From: Zhengitettix transpicula
Taxonomy: Eukaryota > Arthropoda > Insecta > Orthoptera > Tetrigidae
Length of the DNA stretch: 64,000 bases
Reading direction: 5' to 3'
Assembly: GCA_037074705.1 (NCBI GenBank)
Contig: CM073594.1
Span: 77,563,009 to 77,627,008 of the forward strand
Shown here: one piece after another, positions 10,865-20,258 of the stretch
How positions within the stretch are numbered: position 1 is the stretch's first letter
Layout of the letters: each line of letters starts with the position of its first letter
The notes under the pieces: generated by a model
Databases searched by the model: none
Told to the model about the DNA's origin: nothing
The model's input: the letters and a program-made list of their open reading frames with translations, nothing else
Program-made: the position numbers and the translations under genes

Positions 10865-11250
10865 GTTATTAGTTGATAAATAAATAAAATATGCATCCAG
10901 TATGTCTAAAAATTTTATTAATCAATTAAATAGGTTCATACTACGTTTCGTCCACAATTTTGGGACTTCTTCAGATAAACAAGTCAGGTAAATTTTTGAA
11001 ACTGGAAGACGTATGCATTTAGAGTTATGTACTACGTCCTATGACGGTTGTAATTGAAATTGTTATTTCTTCTAATAATTGTTTTAAATGTCATAAATCT
11101 ATATTCTTGTGTTTTCATATTTTAAAACTGCACATTACCTGAAGTCCCAAAATTAAGGACGAAACGTCGTATGAACCTGATTTTTGGTTTAATTAATTAA
11201 TAATTTTTTTCTGACATACTGGCGGAATTGTTTATTTATTACGGTTGTAA
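10865..11250. repeat. Inverted pair of hairpin-module repeats (best preserved)
   Basis: The left arm read on the minus strand has CTGAAGAAGTCCCAAAATTG, TGGACGAAACGTAGTATG, then AGACATACTGGATGCAT and TTATTTATTTAT. The right arm on the plus strand has CCTGAAGTCCCAAAATTAAG, GACGAAACGTCGTATG, then TTTCTGACATACTGGCG and TTTATTTATTA. Between them lies ACGTCCTATGACGGTTGTA, which also occurs at 55,307 and, degenerate, near 8,280. The arrangement looks like long terminal inverted repeats around a centre of about 150 bp. Confidence 0.75.
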
Positions 11251-11344
11251 CTGGAATTTGCTACTTCTTCTAATATCGGTTTTAACTACTATAAGACGCA
11301 GTCTATGACTCTAAATTAATATGTCTTCTGATTTAAAAACTACA

Positions 11345-11465
11345 CATTACCTGTTTACCGAAAGAAGTCCTAAAGATTGTGTACGAAACGTAGTTTTTGT
11401 TATTTTAATTAATTATAACCTTTTTCTGACAAAATGACTGCATTGTTGATTTATTTATTAAATTA
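11345..11465 (+). repeat. Hairpin-module repeat copy
   Basis: GAAAGAAGTCCTAAAGATTG, then TGTACGAAACGTAG, then TTTTCTGACAAAATGACTGC and TTTATTTATTAAAT: the same layout and end as the copy about 215 bp upstream. Confidence 0.65.
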
Positions 11466-11990
11466 TTAATGTCTGCTTCTGTAATGAAAATTATAAAAGT
11501 ATAAATTTAAAGGAACAAAAGGATAATCGACGTTTAACTGCAATCAGACACTATTTTTTCTACAGAACGTTTGTACAAGGCATTTTTATACAACCGTAGA
11601 CACTCCAGAAAACTCTCAGGTAACTGTATAATTGGCAAAGTCTCACCCGGTTCCTACGTACCCACAAAAGATTTCTTGCTTTATTTAGTTTTCTATTCAG
11701 ACTGTAATCACACTGTACCGTTCTCCATAATCGTTCACGTAAGCGAAACTTCTTTGAAATTTTATCCAGTAGTAACTTTTTGACACAGTGCAGGGTTTCC
11801 CTTAATCCAAGGTAAAATTTATTATTAAAAGTGGCTACAAAATATATAAAAGTCCCTGATTCCGTTATTATATAGCGTCATATTCTACAGTTTGTGGCGA
11901 GCGCACTATTCTTTGTTTGTCAGTACGTACTATGAGTCGCATATTAAGTGCAACCCATATAATTCGCACAGCACGGTTAAATAAACTTTA
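11466..11990. other. Non-coding, possibly upstream part of the non-LTR relic
   Basis: A 70-residue plus frame at 11,571-11,783 precedes the reverse-transcriptase motif, but I cannot match it to reverse transcriptase. The 150 bp just before 11,990 may be decayed element sequence. Confidence 0.3.
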
Positions 11991-12952
11991 GTGGTCCCAC
12001 AGGGGTCAATTTTAGGACCTATGCTTGTTCTTACTCACAGAAATGACCTTCCAGATTCCATATAACCCTTAAAAATCAGTTCTTTACACCGTTGACAGGA
12101 GCTGAGTAATAAAAAAACGCTTCAAAATAAAGTCATTAAATATCTGGTTCAGTGAAAAAAAAAAGGTTATTTTATTTATTTGGACATTAGGCTTAAAGTT
12201 AATTACATATGCTATAATACACGTACTTACCTATTACTATTTTATGTCTGTAATATTAATTTAAAATACATTTATTTTCTTCGTATTCTTTACAGGCAAC
12301 TCATTATATAATACTAACACACTATCAAACATCGTGTTTATAGTACTTCGTAGATTCAGATGCTCAATAAAAATTTTCCTTTTCCCTGGTGTTATGAATA
12401 CGGACATCTAATTTTCTTTTTATAAAAATGTTTAAATACTCGGGAAACTTCCCCTTATCTATTCTATAAATAAAAATAAACACATAATACAAAATTTGGC
12501 CACTAAAACTTCGTTCCGTCTGTTACTCCCTTCGATTATTGATGTAACAAGAGAAACTTTAACTGTAAATACAGTATATTATGAATTTATCCCTTGTAAA
12601 TTTGCACAATAATTTCACCCAATATTACAGACGGGCAATCAGCTAGAATATTTCATATTCATACTGGAATGACGTCTATTTTAAACTACAGAAACGTGTG
12701 ATCCTAATACTGTGTGGCAAAAATGATTGCGAAAGTTGTAGGCCTCTTGTCAAAGCACTTGGAATGTTAACGTTACCTACTACATTCCTTTTAGGAAACT
12801 CTAAAATTCGACAAACGAAATGTAAATGTATTTGTGACCAACGGGGAAATTTCACAATTATAGCAGAAGCCGCTCGACTTTACGGACAGACAAACTTCAT
12901 CTGTCACTTTTTTAAAAAAAACTATGCATTATTGAGGAATAAAGCTATTTAA
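11991..12952 (+). pseudogene. Non-LTR retrotransposon reverse-transcriptase relic, interrupted
   Basis: The first part (11,991-12,165) reads VVPQGSILGPMLVLTHRNDL, the reverse-transcriptase block normally VPQGSILGPLLFL-YINDLP, followed after stop codons by LQNKVIKYL. The second part (12,677-12,952) reads YFKLQKRVILILCG, then DCESCRPLVKALGMLTLP and, after a frameshift, HNYSRSRSTLRTDKL. These match the post-catalytic region of CR1/Jockey-type elements (LQKRAIRII / DSCRPLFK-L-ILTLPS / HNTRSR). About 500 bp of unrelated DNA (12,166-12,676) separates the parts and the YADD catalytic block is missing, so the element is dead and either deleted or split by an insertion. Confidence 0.7.
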
Positions 12953-13383
12953 TTGTCGTCCTCTTAGCATCTAAAGCAGTTACAACGTATTTATTAAGAA
13001 ATTCAAAACTCTGCTGACTAACGGCGCGTATTACTGTGGTAATTAATTTGTAAATCGGCCTCAGCCTAACTCACATTAGTTCCTTAGAAAAATAATTTAA
13101 GTTTCTATTGTTTGTATGTACAAGTGATATTTCACAATTGTTTATTTCATGTCGATCGCACGAGGTTTCCAGTCTCTGAGAAGAGCTGACAGTTAAATCA
13201 TTCCCGAGACGACATTTTGAATATTATATCATCTGGTATTTATAAAAGTTTAATTTTACTTGCGAAATTTAGTGCTACTTGTGAAATGAAGTTGATCTTA
13301 CAAATATATCTTATCATTAATTTACATATAAGTTTTATTATTTATATAACGGTTATTGTTTGTAACGTGCTAAAAAATTCTTT
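12953..13383. other. AT-rich non-coding DNA, nothing recognised
   Basis: A 66-residue plus frame (13,217-13,417) is rich in I, L and K codons as expected by chance in AT-rich DNA. Confidence 0.4.
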
Positions 13384-13669
13384 TAATTTAGAATCGGTCC
13401 AATTTCGTGCATTTTAAAATTTAATAATAATCTGTTATCGTATTTCACTAAAACTATTACGATGCCTACATAGAAAAATAGCACAAAAAGGTGCTTCTTT
13501 AATTTTTGGATTTTATACTAATGAGTTGTAATTTTCTGTAAGTCATTTGCCATAAAACGTCAAACTATACAATGTGGAACAGGTAAATGAGAAACATTAA
13601 AACCTGTATATATATATATATATATATATAATTAATTTAGAATCGGTCCGATTTCGTGTATTTTAAAAT
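13384..13669. repeat. 212-bp insertion flanked by 37-bp direct repeats
   Basis: The 37-bp sequences at 13,384-13,420 and 13,633-13,669 (starting TAATTTAGAATCGGTCC) differ at only two positions. They enclose a unit from TCTGTTATCGTATTTCAC to a TA-dinucleotide tail (13,605-13,630). The enclosed unit has a second copy at 20,052-20,258 that lacks the flanking repeat, so the direct repeat looks like a target duplication or a recombination scar. Confidence 0.7.
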
Positions 13670-13704
13670 ACACTTTTCAATTGTTCAAAAAGTTATATAA
13701 TGTT

Positions 13705-13985
13705 TTATATTAGGTCTTTTGGCTATTAAATATTTATTTTTTATTTTAGTTCCTTGTTCAATTTCCAGTCTTAAGTTATTCATCGTTATAAAAAAAGACA
13801 CTAATATGCGTCGAAACCCCCGACATTTTTTACATTAAATAATATCTATTTATGTATAGTCCTAAGTATCTATTGTATTCATGTACATGTTATTCTACTC
13901 ATAATATTTGTAATCAATATCAATATAGCTTCCTCAGTAGAGGACTAATGCAACTAATAAATCTAATCTAATCTAATCTACAAGA
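13705..13985 (+). repeat. Penelope-type 3' end with AATCT-repeat tail
   Basis: The block from GTCTTTTGGCTATTA through TTCCTTGTTCAATTTCCAG and TTATTCATCGTTATAAAAAA to CGTCGAAACCCCCGACATTT is repeated at 16,897-17,030, just after a GIY-YIG relic. Here the copy continues for about 140 bp and ends in four AATCT units. The pentamer resembles neither TTAGG telomere repeat nor a satellite; it is best read as an element tail. Confidence 0.6.
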
Positions 13986-14149
13986 AAAATAGCCATTTAT
14001 TCGCTGTGTTATGGAGACGTTTTTTAGATTACCAAAAGAGGAACCGCTATCTAGAAAAGTTTGGAAACCCCTAAGGGAAGACGCTCCAGAAGCTAATCAG
14101 TTGATAAATATTCATTAATTATAGTAAATCGGATTCATTTATTGACGTT

Positions 14150-14660
14150 TGCATGACCCTATTCTAACTTGGCCCTTGCATCCGTTCAGCCTTGAGGACA
14201 CGTACGAAAATATCCTAACGGGAACGGCCCCTTTCATGTCCGACTGTCAGTATTTATAGACGAAAGATACACATTTAGGAAATGAGCCACCGGCAACCGG
14301 CAAAGGGCTCAGACCTGCACTCGGAGAAGGAACTCTACTTTTTTTTTTTTAGGTAGTGATGATTTAAATTCAAGGTCCTGGAGGGATTATACGGGGCAGG
14401 CTACAAAAACGCCGTGGGAGGATAAAATCAAATATCGGGCTCGTCTCGGTAGCCGAGAGTGCAGGGTTTCAGTGATGCCATCTCGGACGCACTTTATGGG
14501 GCTCACCCATTTAAATATCGGCTTTATACCGGAAACCCGGCTCTCTTGCGCCTTTCACGAATTTAATGACCGTGTCGGCTGTGTTTATAAATCATTTGTA
14601 AGAGAAGTGGTTCACGCTCAGTAGCAGTTGACGTTCGAAACTGTTGGAACAGGGCAAACA
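14150..14660. promoter_or_regulatory. GC-richer complex island, candidate conserved enhancer
   Basis: This stretch departs from the AT-rich background, contains no repeat found elsewhere in the window, and has no coding frame. It carries clustered phrases such as ACTTTATGGGGC, CATTTAAATATCGGC and GTGTTTATAAATCA that resemble homeodomain (Caudal/Hox-like) and forkhead sites. The claim rests on composition and site texture only. Confidence 0.3.
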
Positions 14661-16530
14661 GGTACGCAGCACGTCACAAACTATGCTGTCGTCAACGACA
14701 TGGAAACAAAAATACATTAACATCCCCCTTGTTAAACAGAAACAGTAATAACTGCAAGTGAGATTATAGGTGTACTGATTTTATATTAATTTAACAGTGT
14801 GATTAACCATGACTTTATAATAAAAGTTAAATAACTCACGTATTAAAAAATACTCCCAAGGAAGAAAATAAAAAAAACTATTTACATTATTTAGTAAATC
14901 TGACAAGAGTTGACTGTTGGTTTTTCTTAGATAATAAAATAATTGAATATTTCTGGCCTTATTATTAAAAAAGTTAGGATTCCAAATAATAGTGCCCCCT
15001 TACAAACAATTATTTTAATGTACAAACCTGTTCAGAATTGAATAATTCCACTTGCACCATATTTTTATTTTATGAATGATTTTGCACGATATCTAGTACG
15101 CGTCAAGTCCCAATAGTTCAATTACGAAAGTTTTCCATAACATGCAACGCCTTTTTTTTTGCGAGCATCTGTCAATATACTTCAAGTTCCTGCATAACCT
15201 TTTTATAAAGGATGGTGGAAATAATATAAAAAATAAAGATATATCTTATTAGTATTTTTTAAAACTTAGTTATCAAACTTACAGTTAATTTGATTACGCA
15301 TAATTGTCATTATAACAATGCCAATTTTGATAAAAACCGACTTTCAAATCACAGAAAAATATAAATCCTATTAATAAAATTAATTAAACCTGCATCTGTA
15401 CATTTACGAATATCCTGATGGTATTTTCTGTCAGTTTGTAATTTATTCATACACAGACACGTTAAATGTCCTTCGAGAATGAATAAATCTATATCAATTA
15501 AAAATTCGAAAGTAGTTGGAAATAATTACTATATTAGTTAAAATCTTATTTCTGAAGATAAAAACTGGTCATTTATGAGTCATGTGTAGTAAAATAACAA
15601 TTGTGTGTGTGTGTGTGTGAAAGAAATATAGATTTATTTGTCTTGTTAAAATTCAGTCTTTAATATAGAAGTTAGCACTGAACGAGAAATGAAAAAAAAA
15701 ATTGGGTATTGCATAATATATGTTTCGGAAACTTTGAAACGAGGAAGGAATTGTCTTCGCAAAGGTTTCAAATTAACATGGCAATTTCTTGTCTCCATAA
15801 ATTAAGAATCTCTGTGGAAACAGATGCTTTCATACATGGCCTCAATTACAAAATTCTTCGTGACTTTAAAACAACAGATAAGAGATTTGAATAGACTAAA
15901 ACCGTAAGTTTTAAAACATCCCTCCAACCCCTAAAATGCAGAACACGAAATTTTTTTTTCACGATTTGTGGAAATATCTCAAAATCACGTGTTTGTAATC
16001 TTTGTTTGGGGTCGAAGCAAATTCTTACAGAAGAGAACTGGCAACATGCGGTCTAACCTTTACATTTCGTGATCTTCGGCCCAGGGGTTGATCATGTAAC
16101 ATTCATTCCACTCGATTGAAGGACAGGAAAGGGAAGGATATTTCAGGATTCCTATCAAAACAAAGGGAAGGGAGAATGCATTACGTTTATTTATGTGCGT
16201 AGCACCTGTATTTCTATGTCTGATTGCAATTTTATTTTTTAGGAAATGTTGTAAAATCTGTTTATCTGGTAAATTCAGTTAATATTATTGGCATAATATT
16301 ACCCGCTTAAATTTCGTGTGGTGCAAACGCACTTCATAGGAGAAGGCTTATAAATCTCTCGCCAAATATTGGAGAATATTTCTTCATACGTCTAACTTTA
16401 ACAGTTAACTGTAAATTCTTTACGTTTTGAAATATTCGGAGATATAAAATAACCTAATAACTGGTATTAAATTCTACAAAGAAATTAACAAATAAATTAC
16501 GTCTAAATCTTCTATCTTATATTTAATAAA
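14661..16530. other. AT-rich non-coding DNA with GT microsatellite at 15,602-15,619
   Basis: Apart from nine GT units, nothing was recognised. A 61-residue frame at 15,709 begins close to a GTTTCGGAAACTTTG phrase loosely like the hairpin module. Confidence 0.4.
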
Positions 16531-16534
16531 AAGA

Positions 16535-16775
16535 CACAATGATCCTATTAATAAGTTTTCCACTACCAATGTTGTTTATAAAATTAAGTGTTCAAATTGT
16601 GACTTTTATTATATCGGCCGAACAAAAAGAATTTTATATACTAAGATTAAAGAACATAAATATAATTTGAAACTGTCAACTTGTAAACATAGTCCAATCA
16701 GCAAACATTGTATGAAATTTAATATCTCTGATTCGATGTGGACAACCACACTACAGGAAAAGATTAAATTCTGAA
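16535..16775 (+). pseudogene. Penelope-like element GIY-YIG endonuclease relic
   Basis: The plus frame reads NDPINKFSTTNVVYKIKCSN, then CDFYYIGRTKRILYTKIKEH, then HSPISKHC, ending at a stop near 16,773. The GIY-YIG nuclease of Penelope-like retroelements has the pattern NVVYKI-C--C---YIGQT-R-L--R--EH, with two cysteines before the YIG motif. Here the Cys pair, YIG, Arg and Glu-His all remain. Penelope-like elements use this domain for target cleavage beside their reverse transcriptase. No reverse-transcriptase motif was readable upstream, so this is a 5'-truncated relic. The 3' module at 16,880-17,050 probably belongs to it. Confidence 0.8.
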
Positions 16776-16811
16776 ACGCTGTATAGTAAATATCATACAA
16801 ATACTGTTAAT

Positions 16812-16874
16812 AATAATGCAGTTTTTCGACCAATATCAGACAATATTTTATATTGGTCGAAAAACTGCATTATT
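16812..16874. repeat. Perfect 25-bp-arm palindrome
   Basis: 16,812-16,836 is the exact reverse complement of 16,850-16,874, separated by 13 bp. The arms begin AATAATGCAGTTTTTCGACC. It lies about 40 bp after the stop of the GIY-YIG relic. A transcript would fold into a strong hairpin. The perfect match in otherwise decayed sequence suggests recent origin or gene conversion. Confidence 0.95.
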
Positions 16875-16879
16875 TTTAA

Positions 16880-17050
16880 AATTAACGGACGTAAAAATAT
16901 TAAGTCTTTTGGCTATTATATATTTATTTTTTATTTTAGTTCCTTGTTCAATTTCCAGTCTTAACTTATTCATCGTTATAAAAAAGGCACTAATCTGAGT
17001 CGAAACGTCCGTCATTTTTTTAATTAAAATTTGCTCAGTTTAAGTTTCTC
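16880..17050 (+). repeat. Penelope-type 3' module, second copy
   Basis: About 130 bp closely matches 13,711-13,840, ending GAGTCGAAACGTCCGTCATT. It includes the CGAAACGT core shared with the dispersed hairpin module, linking that module to Penelope-like elements. Confidence 0.6.
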
Positions 17051-18055
17051 TTTTTTAAGTTTATCTGCATAATGGTTGATTTTAGCGTTATTATTTTTTG
17101 CTTTAAGCAAAACAAAAAAGCGTTAAGACACAACTGTAAAAATATTCTCCGATTATTTCATGTTAGATATGACCAGAATAACCAGTTCAAAGTAGAGAAA
17201 CCACAAATTTGTAAGTAAAAAGTATAAGTCCGTGAAATGAACCGAATTACAATTCATTACAAAACCTATCCAGGGCTGTAGAGCTGCAAAAGAAGTATAA
17301 TAATTTAATCACGATATTATATAAATTCCCTCATTTCTTTCGTGACATATTTGATATAAAATCTTAATACTAACCTTGGGCTTTCAAACTCCTCACAAAT
17401 TTAAAATACTTTTTTATTATTTTATCCCCCACAGTGCACCTACCCAATGATCGATATTTTACCTTGCACAGTAATTTAAATTTCCAACAAACCTTTTCAG
17501 TCACGTTTTAATCGTACAACGTTTCTTTCTTATCCTTCAGAGTGTAATAAATTAAAGGACTGGCGTGGAGAAATATTTCATTAAGAATAACACCATTATT
17601 TATTGGCACAGAAATTACCTGAAAACGTTCTCAATTTATCCATGATAATATAAAATATTTAAGAGGGGATAAATATATTTTTAGAGTCCGTCACTCATAC
17701 AGCATTTGTAATTATTTCGTTGAAGAACTGAAACAGCTGCTCCATTGGTATTCACGGTACCTTCATCCGATTTTTTTTGGGGTGCGATGGAACGTATGAA
17801 ATACATTTCACATGGCTTTACGTGTGTAATAGTTTATTTATTTAATATATATTTTCCATTGTGACATTTGTTTTTACAAGAATAACGACTTGTTGTGGCA
17901 TTACCTACGGAAGAATCTTCGGGGTGAAAAACGTTGAAAAATCGAATAATTAGTTTGCAGTTTCTAGTGATCTTCATTTGTTGATGAGAACATTTATTAC
18001 TTACTAAAGTTGTAGAACTTAACAAGATACGGAGCTGATAACAGTCTTCATCGCA
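17051..18055. other. AT-rich non-coding DNA, nothing recognised
   Basis: No repeats shared with the window and no credible coding signal. Confidence 0.4.
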
Positions 18056-18480
18056 TAGGTCAGGTGTGAGAATCCTCCAGCTTTGGAAAGAGTTTGAAGA
18101 GCACAGAAGCTAAATCATCATCCTGTTTTGCATGAAACGAGCTACCCTGAGAGGCGTTTAGCCGTTTAATGCGTCGTCGGCAGCTTCTGCGACTTGTCTT
18201 TAATGAAGCTCGTTGCAGCGCAGCCTCACAAAAGACGGATGTTCCTATCGATGGCCTAATGGGATAGTCAGAGGCGTGTAATAATGATACATTGGAACCC
18301 CCGTTGAGATCGCACGCCAGGCAGAAGGGGGAAAAGAATCCCTCCATCTTTGTGGAACACGGCCTCGGCCATCTCACACCTGTGCTTCCTATTAAGCTCA
18401 AGTAAGACAAGGCCTCGCACGTCAAAAAAACGAATACGGATTTACGTTCAGTAAACATATACAAGGGTTCTTATTGAAGA
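18056..18480. promoter_or_regulatory. GC-richer island, candidate conserved enhancer
   Basis: This is a compact GC-richer segment between AT-rich flanks. A 134-residue minus-strand frame (18,060-18,464) crosses it, but its Ser/Arg/Leu-rich sequence matches no family, has no domain, and is more likely open because of local GC content. CATCTTTGTGG (near TCF-type), CCTAATGGGATAG (homeodomain-like) and TTTAATGAAG are present. Whether it is an enhancer or an unknown short exon cannot be settled here. Confidence 0.3.
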
Positions 18481-19689
18481 CAGATGTTCATCGACGACAA
18501 CAGTTCTGTCAAACAACGTTAAAATGCTGCTCAAATGGATACAACTATAGAGTAAACTGAACTTCTAGCATAGAAAATTCGAAATATTATGCAAGCTTCA
18601 TGAACCTATAAATCTATTAGAAAATATACGTTTATGAACCTCAGGAAGGTCTGACAATATTAGATACAATTATACGAAATGCTAAATAAATCCTATTGAT
18701 ACAATTATGTAATTACTTCTTTTCAAAATATAACTTAATAAATTATTACAATCCAAGTTACCTTGCTCATATATCAGCCAATGCAGCTTCAACATGATTG
18801 AAATAATCATATCTGTCAAGAGTGACCATGATATTTCCCCTTTACCTCTTTTTATTGAAGATTATATCCGGGTTACTCCTCATCCATTTATGACTGCAGA
18901 TAAGGTTGTTGAGAATCTTAGAATTATTAGATTTTTTAAAATTTAGTTCTAATAATATTGTGGTCAGAATATAAGAATAAGTTTATCTGCGGTTCAAAAT
19001 CATTTAAAAATGGGTAATGAAATTTATTATTATTTGAAAGTTTAGCTGGGAGAAAAAAATTATTTACTAACACTTCATTGTGAGTTTTTTATTAACTGCT
19101 TAAATTAATGAACAAATCCTTCGGAATAAACTTATTTCCACTACATTAATAAGGATAAAATTTATTTAATAAAGATTTAGACTTTTTAAATTAATCATTG
19201 GTAACTCTTAAAGAGTGGTTAATATATTATATAGACTTTAGAAAATATATTTAAATAAATATGTTGGATTTCGTTAAATGATATTCAAGAGCAATTAAAT
19301 TTTTATTTAAAAATTAAACATAAGAACGTTGATCTTGAATTTGTAAGTTTTCCGCATTAATTAATATTAAAGATGTATCACGGAATGGAATTTTAAATTT
19401 TATAATTTCTTCAACAATCCATTAGAATTCCTAAAGCATAAAATTTACTAATTTGTTTTAAAATTTAACCATGATTTATTTTTGATTGTTAAAATCCCAA
19501 AAATTTGATCTAATATAATTTAAAAAGGACACATTCACAAACCACAGGTTTTCTTAGAGTAGAAGAATTAAAATATAAAAAGTAGATGCTAATTTTAGGC
19601 TAGGCATCGAAATAAAATTACATTCAAACATTCACCGGTAATATATAAATTAATATAATGATTCATGGTCAATTAAGTCAGAAATATTA
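18481..19689. other. Very AT-rich non-coding DNA
   Basis: Long TTTAAA/AATTTA-rich sequence with no feature recognised. Confidence 0.45.
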
Positions 19690-19770
19690 TTATACTAGTT
19701 GAATTAATAATGAATTAACGACAATTCATTTTATCCCGACATTTTGGAATTCTTCAGGTGTTGCAATATT
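19690..19770 (-). repeat. Hairpin-module repeat copy
   Basis: On the minus strand: ACACCTGAAGAATTCCAAAA, then TGTCGGGATAAAATG, a spacer, then ATTTCTGACTTAATTGACC. The GAAACG core is changed to GATAAAA, so it is a decayed copy. Confidence 0.5.
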
Positions 19771-20051
19771 ATTAATTATTTTTTAACTACGAGAAATATC
19801 TAAAAATAAAGAAAGTTTGATACTGAAGTAAATTTAAATTTAATAAAGTGCTTTTAATTATATTGTTAAGATAATGGTGTTTTACTTGTTTTCTATTTTA
19901 CGGTTATTTAATTGCGATTCATCAATATAATGATTTTTAGTACATCATTGTCTAGTATAATAATTTATGTACCGGCATTTAATGAAGTGTCCTATTTTCT
20001 CAACTGAGGATTTATGAAAATCAAAAGTTATAGAAAGACCTAGATTTAGTA

Positions 20052-20258
20052 TCTGTTATCGTATTTCACTAAAACTATTACGACGCCTAGATAAAAAAAT
20101 AGTATAATAAGGTGCTTCTTTAATTTTTGGCATTTATACTAATGAAGTTGTAATTTTCTGTAAGTCATTTGCCATAAAAAGTCAACCTATATAATGTGGA
20201 ACAGGTAAATGTGATATTTTATGAGAAACATTAAACATATATATATATATATATAAAC
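20052..20258 (+). repeat. Second copy of the 212-bp unit, with TA tail
   Basis: TCTGTTATCGTATTTCAC, GGTGCTTCTTTAATTTTTGG, TGTAATTTTCTGTAAGTC and AATGTGGAACAGGTAAATG appear in the same order as at 13,431-13,630, ending in a TA run. The unit therefore ends at the microsatellite, like a retroposon tail. Confidence 0.75.

Noticed and set aside
13960..13980. AATCT repeats as telomere-type sequence
   Set aside because: The insect telomere repeat is TTAGG. Only four AATCT units occur, at the end of an element block, with a similar short run at 8,690.
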